NCBI GenBank assembly: GCA_011033025.1
Contig: WFMF01000094.1
Span: forward strand, 124,001-188,000
DNA from: Beroe forskalii
Lineage: Eukaryota; Ctenophora; Nuda; Beroida; Beroidae
Direction: 5' to 3'
DNA length: 64,000 bases
Positions 48,901-60,325 of this stretch are shown here, piece by piece. The notes under the pieces were generated by a model. The model saw nothing but the letters and a program-made list of their open reading frames with translations, did not search any database and had not been told where the DNA came from. The stretch's first letter is position 1. Each line of letters begins with the position of its first letter. Made by a program: the position numbers and the translations under genes.

Positions 48901-51900
48901 GATAGTTCAAGAAATTTCGAAAGCGGGTTGAATTAAATCGGGGAGTAAAATTGTGGCGGGCAAAATTTTGGTAGGTTGAAAATATGGGGATTTTTTCGAA
49001 AAATCCCCAAATTACAACTTTTATAAATAGACCTCCTAAGGTAAGAGGTACAGGACTTGTTTCCATGCACAATATCCCAAATGTTACAGAGCTCCACTGC
49101 TTTGGGCACGGATCCCAAGAGCTCGGTAATACTTGGGGGACTGTGGAGTCAAAAAGAGTCCCCCTTTTAGTAGAAGTATAATATTATAATAAATATAATG
49201 GCCAACACCAGCTACAACCTGGATGTACGACGCATGTACTGCACAGTGCTGCGTGACAGTGACAGCACTGATGTTTTCAGATTTTACTTTTATTAGAATA
49301 AAAGTTTAAATTGTCGGTAGCAGAATGAGAATGGATTGTTGTATAATATTCTGAAAAATATATTCAAACGCTCTTTGAACAGTCGTGATTTTTTTGTAAC
49401 ACAGAAAAGTTGTTCAGTAGTAATTATACCATTTTAGTCAGGTCGACCTGGTGCAATATATCCACTAACGTACAATATTATAAAGCTCTCAGGGCTCGAA
49501 AACAGAAGATAATGGAGTCATCTAAATAGATTTGTTGTCTAGAATGTGTTATTTTAACATTCTGTCCAGAGTGCATGTGTTATTTTGTCCATAGTGCATG
49601 TGTTATTCTGTCCAAAGTGCATGTGTTATTCTGTCCAGAGCGTCAGTGTTATTCTGTCCAGAGTGCATGTGTTATTCTGTCCAGAATATCAATGTATTTT
49701 TCTGTCCAGTGCATGTGTTATTCTGTCCAGAGTGCATGTGTTAATCTGTCCAAAGTGCATGTGCTGTTTTGTCCAGTGAATGTGTTATTCCGTCCAGAGT
49801 TCATGTGCTGTTCTGTCCAGAGTGTATGTGCTGTTCTGTCCAGCGTGCATGTGTTATTCTGTCCAATATGCATGTGCTTTTCTGTCCAGAGTTCATGTGC
49901 TGTTCTGTCCAGCGTGCATGTGCTATTCTGTCCAGAGTGCATGTGTTATTCTGTCCAGAGTGCATGTGCTGTTCTGTCCAGAGTGCATGTTTTATTCTGA
50001 CCAGAGTGCATGTGTTATTCTGTCCAGAGTGCATGTGCTGTTCTGTCCAGAGTGCATGTGTTATTCTGTCCAGAGTTCATGTGCTGTTCTGTCCAGCGAA
50101 TGTGTTATTCTGTCCAGAGTTCATGTGCTGTTATGTCCAGAGTGCATGTGCTGTTATGTCCAGAGTGCATGTGTTATTCTGTCCAAAGTGCTTGTGTTAT
50201 TCTGTCCAGAGTTAATTTGCTGTTCTGTCCAGCGAATGTGTTATTCTGTCCAGAGTGCATGTGCTGCTATGTCCACAGTGCATGTTATTCTGTCCAAATT
50301 GCATGTGCTGTTCTGTCCAGAGTGCATGTGTTATTCTGTCCAGAGTGCATGTGTTATTCTGTCCAGGGTGCATGTGCTGTTCTGTCCAGCGAATATGTTA
50401 TTCTGTCCAGAGTTCATGTGCTGTTATGTCCAGAGTGCATGTGTTATTCTGGCCAGAGTGCATGTGTTATTCTGTCCAGAGTGCATGTGTTATTCTGTCC
50501 AGGGTGCATGTGCTGTTCTGTCCAGAGTGCATGTGTTATTCTGTCCAGAGTTCATTTGCTGTTCTGTCCAGCAAATGTGTTATTCTGTCCAGAGTGCATG
50601 TACTGTTATGTCCACAGTGCATGTGTTATTCTGTCCAAAGTGCATGTGCTGTTCTGTCCAGAGTGCATGTGTTATTCTGTCCAGAGTGCATGTGTTATTC
50701 TGTCCAGGGTGCATGTGCTGTTCTGTCCAGAGTGCATGTGTTATTCTGTCCAGAGTTCATTTGCTGTTCTGTCCAGGGTGCATGTGCTGTTCTGTCCAGA
50801 GTGCATGTGTTATTCTGTCCAGAGTTAATTTGCTGTTCTGTCCAGAGTGCATGTGTTATTCTGTCCAGGGTGCATGTGCTGTTCTGTCCAGAGTTCATTT
50901 ACTGTTCTGTCCAGCGAATGTGTTATTCTGTCCAGAGTGCATGTGCTGTTATGTCCACAGTGCATGTGTTGTTCTGTCCAAAGTGCATGTGCTGTTCTGT
51001 CCAGAGTGCATGTGTTATTCTGTCCAGAGTGCATGTGTTATTCTGTCCAGGGTGCATGTGCTGTTCTGTCCAGAGTGCATGTGTTATTCTGTCCAGAGTT
51101 CATTTGCTGTTCTGTCCAGAGTTCATTTGCTGTTCTGTCCAGCGAATGTGTTATTCTGTCCAGAGTGCATGTGCTGTTATGTCCACAGTGCATGTGTTAT
51201 TCTGTCCAAAGTGCATGTGCTGTTCTGTCCAGAGTTCATGTGCTGTTCTGTCCAGCGTGCATGTGGCATGTGCTGTTCTGTCCAGCGTGCATATGATTCT
51301 GTCCAGAGAGCATGTGTTATTCAGTGCGGAGTGCTGTGCTACTCAGAATAGCGCAGACACTGAGGAAAGAATATTAGCCTGTTCAAAGTGCATGTTTCAT
51401 GCACTCAAGGGTGTCTAATGTCTGTGTTATCTTTTCGTATATAACTCGCATAACACTTAGCAACCCAGCTGTTGTTTGATCCATCGATATTATTATGCTG
51501 AAACTGACTCCTGACCCTACTGTTCTTACCCCAGCAGCGCGGTGATTTCATACCATTACAAACAGAGGTCAGCAATTATACCATATGCTATGTCTCCCGG
51601 TGGATGTCTAAATTAAAAGCCATTATGGATTCATCAGGCGTGGTTATGCAGCCGCAGTAAACAATGCGACTTCAATCTTAAATTAATCCCAAGACAAGGA
51701 GCATCCCTATTCATCAAATGTCAAATGAGCCCGCACAAACACTATCAAATGTCAGGGACCTATATAACTGTCAGGACATAGCTGCAGCAGCTCAACAAGG
51801 TGATTTCAAATAATGATGGTTCTGGGTCCCTGCTTTGGTACCAATACCATGGTTTCTGTGAGTTAAATGTTTGCACACAATGTATGGTGTGTGATGCATG

Positions 51901-52232
51901 TATTGTTTGAACAGTATATTGTAAAATGTACATTATTGTACAAATGTACATTGTACATTTGTACTTGAAGTGGTATTGTGTACCTGGTTAGCTGTCTTGG
52001 TCGTGTAATCGTCTTTGAAGGAGGTTTTCCTCCTGCACATCCGCTTGTTCCTGGTCACAGCCCCGTTAGACAGTTGCCCCTGCTGCTGTTGGTCCGGGGT
52101 GACGCCCCCATTCTGCACCACCCCCACCCCCGGCAGAGGCTGGGCAGGGGAGGGCACGGGCCCGTTACCCTGCTGGACGCTGGGTTTCGGGGCCCCATTC
52201 TGGTCCGGCAGGTTAGCCGTACCATCGGACAT
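45942..52232 (-). CDS. ZNF608/ZNF609 (scribbler)-like nuclear protein, 5 exons
   Basis: Minus-strand exons 51984-52232, 48398-48527, 48086-48173, 47604-47714 and 45942-46908 join in frame to 514 aa. Residues about 110-165 (GTNVVVKGKVLQEVPEG, then IQWRGKEYCGCFMDSS, then WALPRFDDP) align with the conserved block of vertebrate ZNF608/ZNF609 and fly scribbler/brakeless. These are nuclear transcription co-regulators. A basic cluster RKRGAKGKKAKKRK (about 194-207) looks like a nuclear signal. The remainder is low-complexity Ser/Pro/Lys/Glu. The single C2H2 finger of the vertebrate proteins is absent, and the protein is much shorter. This may be a short isoform (fly brakeless has one without the finger) or further exons may be missed. 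The start chosen is ATG at 52232-52230, just after an acceptor-like TTACTAG, so a 5' UTR exon is likely. Intron 1 carries a 1.7 kb minisatellite and a MITE. Confidence 0.82.
48553..49041. mobile_element. MITE, 489 bp, TA target duplication (ZNF608/609 intron 1)
   Basis: Terminal inverted repeats CCTTAGGAGGTCTATTTATA, with TA outside each end (48551-48552, 49042-49043). Subterminal inverted GGTAGGTTGAAAATATGGGG/ATTTTT motifs occur on both sides. It is non-coding; a Tc1/mariner-type non-autonomous element is inferred. Confidence 0.85.
49560..51300. repeat. 23-bp minisatellite, ~75 copies, in ZNF608/609 intron 1
   Basis: The unit TGTCCAGAGTGCATGTGTTA plus TTC alternates with a GCTGTTC variant over 1.7 kb, with higher-order blocks that include a short GCGAATGTG unit. 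The unit lacks stops, and 23 is not a multiple of three, so all three forward frames stay open for hundreds of codons. The 523-, 387- and 272-aa ORFs here are artefacts. Confidence 0.95.
51301..51983. other. Remainder of ZNF608/609 intron 1
   Basis: Unique sequence between the minisatellite and coding exon 1. No exon is seen. TGTACATTGTACATTTGTAC near 51945 is a short palindromic run. Confidence 0.4.
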
Positions 52233-52310
52233 TTCACCTAGTAACAGAAGGAATGTATTTAGTAACAGAAGGAATGTAGTTAGTGACAGAAGGAAGGGGT
52301 CTAGTGGGGC
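52233..52310. repeat. Three copies of a ~22-bp unit at the exon 1 edge
   Basis: AGTAACAGAAGGAATGTATT is repeated twice, and once more as AGTGACAGAAGGAAGGGG. On the minus strand these give CTTCTGTTACTAG-type acceptor-like sites ahead of the ATG. Confidence 0.6.
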
Positions 52311-52487
52311 GATTTGAAACATGGTCTGGTGAAATAATCAATTAACGAACATGTTTTGACTTTCAAATGAGGTAATTTGATTGAAAATGTATGAATTGTG
52401 TGTGATGTATACATGTGAACCGTTTTTGGCAGAAGACTTTGATGGCATCAAAGAGGAACAAATATGGCTTCAATATATTTGGTTCTA

Positions 52488-52617
52488 GGTCATTTGGCCT
52501 AACTGGACATTTGGCCTAACGCCTTAAACTCGAGAAATACTCAAGAAATTTTGAATTTATCTCTCTCTCCTAACCCTAACCAGTGTTAGGCCAGATTTCC
52601 AGTTAGGCCAAATGACC
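52488..52617. mobile_element. Short MITE, 130 bp
   Basis: Inverted ends GGTCATTTGGCCTAACTGG and its complement, then a second inner GGCCTAAC/GTTAGGCC pair. No coding capacity; the target duplication is not clear. Confidence 0.65.
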
Positions 52618-53059
52618 GAATACCATATATTTCGGACTTTGCAACGTGTCGAAAACTGCCTCAACAAATTACGTCATTTCCGAACATTCGAACAAGACGT
52701 TTCCATGTTAAAAACCTCGAGTCACGTATATCAATGTGCTGTTTTACTGGGAAGTTTACGGCGTATTGAAGTGACTGACAGCATATCAAATCTACTCAGA
52801 ACAACTCAAAGCAGCAGCAGCAGCATTACAAGGCGGAGAGAGAGGGAAATAAAGGCACGTATGATAATAACAGGAGAGGGAGGCTGTGAGTAGCGGCAAT
52901 GTTTAATAATACACATCTTATATATCCACTGCTGCTGGGAGAAGTCTGATAAAATCACGCGTGTTTTACAACTGACATAATACCTACATTATATTCGACA
53001 CACAGCCACCTGCACGTCAGCTGGACCTCTAATGAGCGTGATTGCCGCCCGCAGAATAT

Positions 53060-53110
53060 GTGAGCTAATTATCACGGCGCAAAGTGGCTTTTCAGTGACG
53101 TAAAGCCGCC
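53060..53110 (+). repeat. CRE-core dispersed element, copy 6
   Basis: GTGAGCTAATTATCACGG, then CAAAGTGGC, then CAGTGACGTAAAGCCGCC. The second half matches the copy at 61878 out to AGCCGCC/AACCGCC; the palindromic TGACGTCA has decayed. Confidence 0.5.
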
Positions 53111-53794
53111 TATATTTGCTACACAGAGGGAGTTGGTGGTGGATATAAAGCGTGAGTGAGGGGACGGAATAGGGGGAGACTAGAGAAAGACACAATGCGA
53201 CGCAATGGACTGATTCGTAATATATAATGAAACTGTAACACATAAGCTCGTGCTGCCGAAATTCCTTCTTACGGCTAATATATTGTGATAATATATAATC
53301 CTGAAGAATCGTGCATTAATATTCTTAATGCATGCACACTGACATCTAATACCTACTACCGTTCGTAATAAAGATATTATTGGACAGAACAGTCCTTGTA
53401 ATTTATATGGTCATAACGTCCTGGTGTCATGCCGATAACGCTAAAATGAGTTAACTTATCGAAATAAGACACACTTCCTAAACACTTTAATAACATATTA
53501 TTATACTTCACTGAAACCTAACATTCTACACGTCTCCAGAAACACTCGAGTTGGAAGGAGGAACTTACCCAAATAATTCCCTGAAACGAGATACTTGGGC
53601 ACAAATCAAAAACGTAAATTAACCTACAAAATTACTAAATATTTAACGAAATGGAAATTCAACATTATATACCTATACATCATATTCAGCCGAGAGGGTC
53701 TGTCAAGAAGCGGAGAATTAATCCCAGCAAGACTTTTGAGCACGCATGATGTAAGTTTGGCCGGCTACGTGTCAACACTTTTTGGGATGTTTTC

Positions 53795-53892
53795 AAATCG
53801 GCCACGGTTAAGGCCATTAGGAGTGACGGCGTTATTATGACTAAATCGGCCACGGTTAAGGCCATTAGGAGTGACGGCGTTATTATGACTAA
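53795..53892. repeat. 48-bp tandem duplication
   Basis: AATCGGCCACGGTTAAGGCC through GCGTTATTATGACT occurs twice in direct succession without visible differences. Confidence 0.85.
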
Positions 53893-54061
53893 GAAGGGAG
53901 AATTAGTGATGCTAAGGAGTCTCTATCTCGAGTAAGGTCTGTAGTTGGGATGTTTTCAAGTCCTGAAACCGAGCGAGTGAACTGTAGCATGAGCTTTTCT
54001 CAGTTTTCAAATACTTTTCAACAGTTTTAGGTAAAGTTAAACGGGATAATAAAATATCATA

Positions 54062-54120
54062 TCGTCAGTAAGTACGATATGATAACCGCCGCAATACCGA
54101 ATTTTTGCGGCGGTTAAATT
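54062..54120. repeat. GC-rich hairpin next to a second small hairpin
   Basis: AACCGCCGCAA pairs with TTGCGGCGGTT around a 10-base loop (about 54085-54117). Just left, ATCGT and ACGAT arms form a smaller stem. Confidence 0.5.
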
Positions 54121-55041
54121 GGTTCTTGACAGGCCTGGGCAGAGCGGAAATTATATGGTTTTTTCGCGAAATTTAATAGAAAAATATGCTATAAATTACT
54201 TAAAAATATTATCAAAAAAGTCCAAACCCCAGTAATCAACACATTGAAAGCTTATATTTTTAAAAATTAAAAACTCCCCTAATCAAATTTATCAATCACT
54301 TAAATTAAACTGATATAAATATTCTGAATTTCACACGTAAACTTAGAACCAAGCTTGAACTTGTAGTACTTATTGAATTACACGGCATGATACAATAAGT
54401 GAATATATTTTGGTTTACCACATACAAAGTACCATTTTATACAGACAATAATATAACCTTCAGGTAAACCGCATAGGATATCAACGACTTCGCGCAGATG
54501 GTCCTTAATATTAAGCAAACAAGTGTTTAGTTCGTAACAAATGTAGTACGAAGTTGATTAACTTTACACAGAGCAACGTGCAGTGCAAACTGTGGATATT
54601 ATTATTACCGATTATTCTGAGATATATAAGTTATGAATAGTCTGAATACCTGATGAAATACCGGCACTCAGAGCCAAAAACTCTCCAGAAATTAACTACT
54701 CTAACAGTCTCCAAAGCATGCATCACGAACAAAACACATAACATAGCACTAGAAAGTTTTTTATATAATACCTTTCTATTTTTCTATATATATGACATGC
54801 CGTTAAACAGTAAAGAAGTAAATGCAGAGTAATTAAAAACACCAAATGCTCCGGAGCTCTATATAATGATGTTATGTTAATGTTATGCATATAAAAGTTT
54901 AAAACTCGAATATATTTATCTAATATATATGCTCTATAAACCCACACAACTTTCTCTAATAGTAATACAAACTTCCCAAAAGCAGTTCTCTCTCTCTCTG
55001 CCTACTGAGCCGTCGACACGTACTTTACGCTAATTAGCTAA

Positions 55042-56709
55042 TTAGGTAATGACAGACGGTGCGCTCCTCCCGGAGATATTCCTGATGTCACTTACTCCTA
55101 GAGCGAACTCCACTAAGGGCTCGAGCATGTCCTCCGCTGCCCGTCCCTCAGAGTACTTTGCCGAGTAGTACTCCAGGTAGATCCGGACTGTGGCCCCAGT
55201 AGACCCTGTGCCGGAGAGCCGGAAGATGACCCGGGACCCGGCCTCCGAGGTGAAGACAACGCCCTGTTTCTCTGCCTTGTCCCCGGTCACGGGGTCCTTG
55301 TAGGAGAAGTTGACACAGGACGCCACTGGACTGTCCCCCATGGGCGGCAACTCGGCGTCCTTGGCAGTGAACTTGTTGACTGTCTCCATGACCTGGGCGC
55401 CCTCCTCAGTAGACAGTGCCTCGTAGTCGTGTCGGGTGTAGTAGTGTCTGCCGAACTCCCTCCAGTGAGTCGTCACCAGCTTCTCAACGCTCATCTCACG
55501 AGTAGCCATGATGGAGAGCCAAGCCAGCGCTGCCCAGATCCCATCCTTCTCTCGGATGTGGTTGCTGCCCGTTCCAAAGCTCTCCTCTCCGCACAGCGAT
55601 ATCATGTCAGCGTCCATCAGGTTACCAAAGTACTTCCACCCAGTGGGGGTTTCGAAGATGTTAAACCCTCGGGTCTTTGCCACTAAGTCCACCGCTCCAC
55701 TAGTCGGTAGGCTCCTTCCTACACCAGCGACTTTACCCTTAGCAAAGTATGGAATACAGTCCAGGTTTGCTGCTATCACAGCCAGACTGTCGCTGGGAGA
55801 GACAAAGAAACCGTCCTTCCCTAGAATCATGTTCCGATCACCGTCCCCATCAAAAGCTACTCCAAACTCGTACTTTCCAGACTTCATGGTTTTTACAAGT
55901 GCCTCAGCGTACACTAGGTTAGGATCGGGGTGCCCGCCCCCAAAGTCAGGAAGGGGAGTGCACCTAATGAGGTGGGAGGGTTTAACCCCCAACACCTCGC
56001 CGAATATGCGGCGTGCGGTGGCCCCCATGACTCCAGACATTGCATCTGCCGTTATCCGGATCTTGTTGTCTCTGAGGTACGTTCTGATCTTCTGCAGGTC
56101 GAATATACTGGACAGCAACTCCTCATGGCACTCCACTCCGTTTACAACACGAACCAAAACCTTACCCTGGTCCGTCTTCACGAACCTCTCACCAGGGTAG
56201 TTGAGGGATATCTCAAACTCATCTAGGATCTTGAAGGACTTGATGGTCTTGGTCTTCTCGAAGATAGCATTGGTGACGTTGTCAGGGGCAGGACCCCCAT
56301 TTCCCACGTTGTACTTTATCCCAAAGTCAGCATCTGGACCCCCAGGGTTGTGGGATGCCGTGAGGATGATCCCTCCCACACACTCATACTTCCTGATGAA
56401 AGAGGAGCAGGCAGGAGTGCTGAACAACCCGTGCTGTCCTATGATGATCTCCTTGAACCCATTAGCTGCTGCCATCCGGGTGATGATTGGGATGACAGCA
56501 TCGTTATAGTACCTACCGTCTCCCCCGATGAGCAGCCTCTTGTTGGAGTCGTCCAACTCAATCACTGTCTCCAGGATGCATTGGATGAAGTTTTCGACGT
56601 AGCAGGGCTGCTGGACTGTCTTTACAGGCTTCCTAAGACCCGAGGTGCCAGGTTTCTGGTCCTGATACGTGTGCGAGCACTCCACCTCATGGCTCACGAA
56701 ATGCAACAT
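55042..56709 (-). CDS. PGM1: Phosphoglucomutase 1, intronless
   Basis: An uninterrupted 555-aa ORF matching the full length of cytosolic phosphoglucomutase-1, which interconverts glucose-1-phosphate and glucose-6-phosphate in glycogen and sugar-nucleotide metabolism. The catalytic phosphoserine loop TASHNPGG has Ser at 119, the metal loop DGDGDR spans 287-292, the sugar-binding GEESFG is at 374-379, and a C-terminal phosphate-binding RLSGTGSTG is present. The protein ends SVIT like vertebrate PGM1. The N-terminal YQDQKPGTSGLRK block is conserved, and the first eleven residues differ as in other animals. All active-site residues seen are intact, so it should be an enzyme rather than the PGM5 pseudo-enzyme type. 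A CCATAG|GGAATG context before the ATG suggests a 5' UTR intron. The ORF is GC-richer than its flanks and has no coding introns, unlike the other genes here. Confidence 0.96.
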   Translation of the reverse strand: MLHFVSHEVECSHTYQDQKPGTSGLRKPVKTVQQPCYVENFIQCILETVIELDDSNKRLLIGGDGRYYNDAVIPIITRMAAANGFKEIIIGQHGLFSTPACSSFIRKYECVGGIILTASHNPGGPDADFGIKYNVGNGGPAPDNVTNAIFEKTKTIKSFKILDEFEISLNYPGERFVKTDQGKVLVRVVNGVECHEELLSSIFDLQKIRTYLRDNKIRITADAMSGVMGATARRIFGEVLGVKPSHLIRCTPLPDFGGGHPDPNLVYAEALVKTMKSGKYEFGVAFDGDGDRNMILGKDGFFVSPSDSLAVIAANLDCIPYFAKGKVAGVGRSLPTSGAVDLVAKTRGFNIFETPTGWKYFGNLMDADMISLCGEESFGTGSNHIREKDGIWAALAWLSIMATREMSVEKLVTTHWREFGRHYYTRHDYEALSTEEGAQVMETVNKFTAKDAELPPMGDSPVASCVNFSYKDPVTGDKAEKQGVVFTSEAGSRVIFRLSGTGSTGATVRIYLEYYSAKYSEGRAAEDMLEPLVEFALGVSDIRNISGRSAPSVIT

Positions 56710-56810
56710 TCCCTATGGAAAAAGGGTGTGTTTAGTGAAAGATTCTTACATTTAATAGATTCTTAAAGTCTTAGATTCACATTGCTTCATTATAGAAATT
56801 GGGGGATCGG

Positions 56811-57435
56811 AAGTTATAAAATAATAAATAAATAGATCATGGAGTTTAGGAAATTGGGAATCATGTTACCTAGAGAGAATTACGCCACTTTCAAATTAGC
56901 GAGCCATCGAGAAATGGAGGGTTTAGGTGTTTATGAGATTTTTAGAAGTTAAGGAAATTGAGTATTAAAGAAATTCGGGTTGGGGACACCGGAAATGAAC
57001 GATTGGATAGATTGGGAACCAGAGAGGAAATTAGGTCGGTGGGATTCAGGTTGGGAGACAGGAAAAGAGCGCGAGGAAACAACTCAAGTCACAAGGAAGT
57101 TATAAAATAATAAATAAATAGATCATGGAGTTTAGGAAATTGGGAATCATGTTACCTAGAGAGAATTACGCCACTTTCAAATTAGCGAGCCATCGAGAAA
57201 TGGAGGGTTTAGGGGTTTATGAGATTTTTAGAAGTTAAGGAAATTGAGTATTAAAGAAATTCGGGTTGGGGACACCGGAAATGAATGATTGGATAGATTG
57301 GGAACCAGAGAGGAAATTAGGTCGGTGGGATTCAGGTTGGGAGACAACATGAAATTAAGAGGAAAAGCTGCAGAGTAAACAGGGGTCAGGGATAACAGGA
57401 AAAGAGCGCGAGGAAACAACTCAAGTCACAAGGAA
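56811..57435. repeat. 286-bp tandem duplication upstream of PGM1
   Basis: AAGTTATAAAATAATAAATA starts each copy (56811 and 57097). The copies are nearly identical, except that the second holds an extra ~49 bp (about 57345-57393) that the first lacks. It is non-coding and lies in the presumed promoter/5' UTR intron of PGM1. Confidence 0.92.
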
Positions 57436-57544
57436 CATGGCGTGGTAGAAAACGCCGTGTGCGACAGAAGAACTGTGGAAACAAGTATATAATGCGAACA
57501 TCACAGGGTAGATTCAGAGTAAGACAGCTGTCATGTGACGCTGC

Positions 57545-57590
57545 ACAACCAATGGGAAGCCTCGAACAATCCTCTTAACCAATCAGCACT
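57545..57590 (-). promoter_or_regulatory. Paired CCAAT boxes, possible PGM1 promoter
   Basis: AACCAATGGGA and AACCAATCAGCA lie 30 bp apart (CCAAT at 57549 and 57579), matching the NF-Y consensus. They are about 840 bp upstream of the PGM1 ATG. NF-Y sites work in either orientation; use here is inferred. Confidence 0.35.
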
Positions 57591-58148
57591 CGCTAAAATA
57601 CGTAGACTTACTCCACCGGATGACGTTTAAAACGTTAACAATATTAATTGCTAAGTGCCCTTATTAAATGGCTGTTGTTACCTACCTACTAGTGATTATA
57701 ATTGAAAGCTAAATAGGAATCACCATAAGAACACTTTAAGATCCCGAGCGAATTTATAGTATCACCAATTAATAAAACGACACAAAACGTTACTCAAAAT
57801 GCTGGCACAAATTAATCACGAACTTCAACAAGGGTAAGCTATTGTCGACTGCTTTTTGCAAGTTTAATTTCAAAACGAACGCAAAGCACTGCCCAACAAA
57901 ACACGATCGCAATATTTGCAATTGAATATATATAACAGCTCACTCTCAACATATAACGCATTTAATATTTGCACTCGCTCAAGCCTACTACGACCTAGAA
58001 CACTCGACAGTACGGGGTAACAACGCACACTTTCATTTGAGAATAAAAGCTGTTGATTGAAACGGTGAATACAATGTAAGCTGCTGCAAAGATCTGAGGA
58101 AGAGGGCTATATTATATAATAATCTGCGCTCACGAGAAAGAAGCAGCA

Positions 58149-58193
58149 TGTCGTCATCAGCAAACCATTCTAAATCCTGATAATGACGTCACC
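58149..58193 (-). repeat. CRE-core dispersed element, copy 7
   Basis: On the minus strand: GGTGACGTCATTATCAGG, ATTTAGAATGG, then CTGATGACGACA. CCCTATAACC lies 8 bp beyond on the plus strand. Confidence 0.65.
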
Positions 58194-60077
58194 TGCGCCC
58201 TATAACCACCTAATTTATTGGAGCGAGGTCTGCCCCACTGATATATACGGGCATACACAGAGCAGCAGCTGGTGCAGCGAATACCACGCTGCCAAGGAAC
58301 TTCCACCCGACGCAATAAGTTTATAAGGAGCTGGGAGAGAGCGAGAGGAATATCTGAATATGGTCCAGTGACCACGCAATTATGTGTGTGCAGTGAGAGT
58401 GCCCTCCAATTCTATTTCATCACGTGGGGAGCCCGCACTGCATCAAGACGAATTTGACTGCATATGGTATAATGGGTACAAGGAAAGGCAGCAGTAATGA
58501 GGGGTGGCAACTCGCAAATACAGGAGAGCGCGTCACACGATCATGCTGTCTAACATGACATGGGTCCCCGGGGTGAGATAAATGGTCTCTTATAATTGTG
58601 GCACATAATACGCACTGCATATAATATATATCAATCTCGCTGTGGGTGGCCTGATTGGCCCTGCTTAATACCATTAAGTGGATATCTCACATCTGGAGGA
58701 AGTGCAGCCAGGGATCTTCGCGTGAATTTAACCAGAAACGGGGATGCGCTACAGTGCTCAATGCATCATTGACGCATATAGAGACAGTGGGTATAATCGA
58801 ACAGTCGGCGTCGCTCAATGCAATTAGGTCGCATTAGGGGCCAAGGCCAAGGGGTGTCGTTGCATTATTCAAAGGCCCATCTCAGTTCCTATAACTTGTC
58901 TGAGCGAATGACGGCAGTTTCCATGAATATTCCGAGTCAAATACAATATATTGGAGCCAGCACGGAAGGACATTAGGACAAATCTGTCCTCCGATACCGA
59001 AATGAATTTAAGAACACCTATAACACAACATCAAACATTTTCTGACACCCTACTTCTGACTTCATCAGATAAATCACAAAGCGATAAAGTACGAGGGATG
59101 GACAGTGGAGTGTGGCCACCCAGAGCACCATAAACGATTACCGATTATCATTATGCCTTGAATATTTGCCCTACTGAATCGAGAATAATTTCGGGGGCAG
59201 CCAGTGGGATGCATGCAGACCGTATTTCAAGTAATTTTGATGGTTAATGATTTGACACCGAAGTGTGGATCAAAGAGCTTAGAGAGCAATCACCACGTCC
59301 GCTGGGTACCATGGGGCTTTTCTTTAAGGGGCGCTAAATTTAGTTGATACCAAAAATTGCACGACAAATTGAAAGCCACTCGTTTTCATATGGAGGTGTC
59401 AGAAAATTGAGCATCTTTCGGGAGGCCTGCGGATTATTCAATAGAAAAAGCCTAAGATGCCGGCTCAAAACACAAGAAATATAAATATAATGAGGTAATG
59501 GTTCGAATTACACTTGAGTACTAAAGAACAAAATACGAAATGAATGGCACCGTTGGTCAATGGCCACGTAATGAAATATTTCAGTGTTGAAAAAAACAGA
59601 CAAGAAAATGCGAAAATTATCACCGAGAAAATTAAGTTGGTATGGCAGCGTTTCAAAAATATTGCGATTTGCACCTGTGCCGTTATCTGAAAAACAACCA
59701 AGTGGAAAGAGAACTGTGAAATATCTCATGAAATGGAAGAAAAGCTAATTATAACTTCGCTAAAACTCGTGGAATATGTAACTTTATGCGCATATAATAT
59801 AATTCGATGATAAACATGTTATCTAATGCCTTATTATTAAAATGCCCATTATGTCATCGGATGCAGCAAGTTCTCCAATAATATCAGACCTCCATGAAAA
59901 ACATAAAATCCGACAACAAAATATATGAAAATTGAAAACAAAGAAGCAAAATACAAAGGACAAAGCGAATACAAGTATACAAACACATGAAAAGAGTAAA
60001 CATTAGAAGACTCAAGAAAATAAATATATCGCTCTTATATAAATAATATCTGAGACGTACGCACTGAAAAAGGCCCG

Positions 60078-60125
60078 AGTGACTTCACCAAGGTACCACT
60101 CTCTGCCGTGATAATGACGTCACCC
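60078..60125 (-). repeat. CRE-core dispersed element, copy 8
   Basis: On the minus strand: GGTGACGTCATTATCACGG, an AGAGTGGTA middle, then TTGGTGAAGTCACTCG. TATATAA-type sequence flanks it at about 60035 and 60230. Confidence 0.65.
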
Positions 60126-60325
60126 ACCTCCGAGTAGTATCCTTGCACGCGAACTCTAATTACAGCAGCGCAACCACGCGCTGCACAGTTCCTCAGAGGT
60201 ATTTGGACGGTAATAGTGTTGTCGAAGGACTTATATATCATTAATTAAACTCGGAGAGAGAGCACACAACAGACACTATTTAAATATATAATAAAGTGGC
60301 CGCGCTGCTGTAATGGTCGGTTAAG

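Larger units (their letters stand above)
52618..55041. other. Intergenic between ZNF608/609-like and PGM1 genes
   Basis: No supported exon. It contains one CRE-core element, a 48-bp tandem duplication and a hairpin, listed separately, and long AT-rich stretches at 54150-54960. Confidence 0.45.

Noticed and set aside
49575-51418. Very long ORFs (up to 523 aa) with Cys/Val/Leu-rich repeats such as CAVLSRVHVLFCPECMC
   Set aside because: They read a 23-bp minisatellite lacking stops; all three forward frames and parts of the reverse are open at once, and the array lies in an intron of the ZNF608/609-like gene.
55429-56766. Plus-strand ORFs of 85-230 aa opposite PGM1
   Set aside because: Antisense shadows of the PGM1 frame; no homology of their own.
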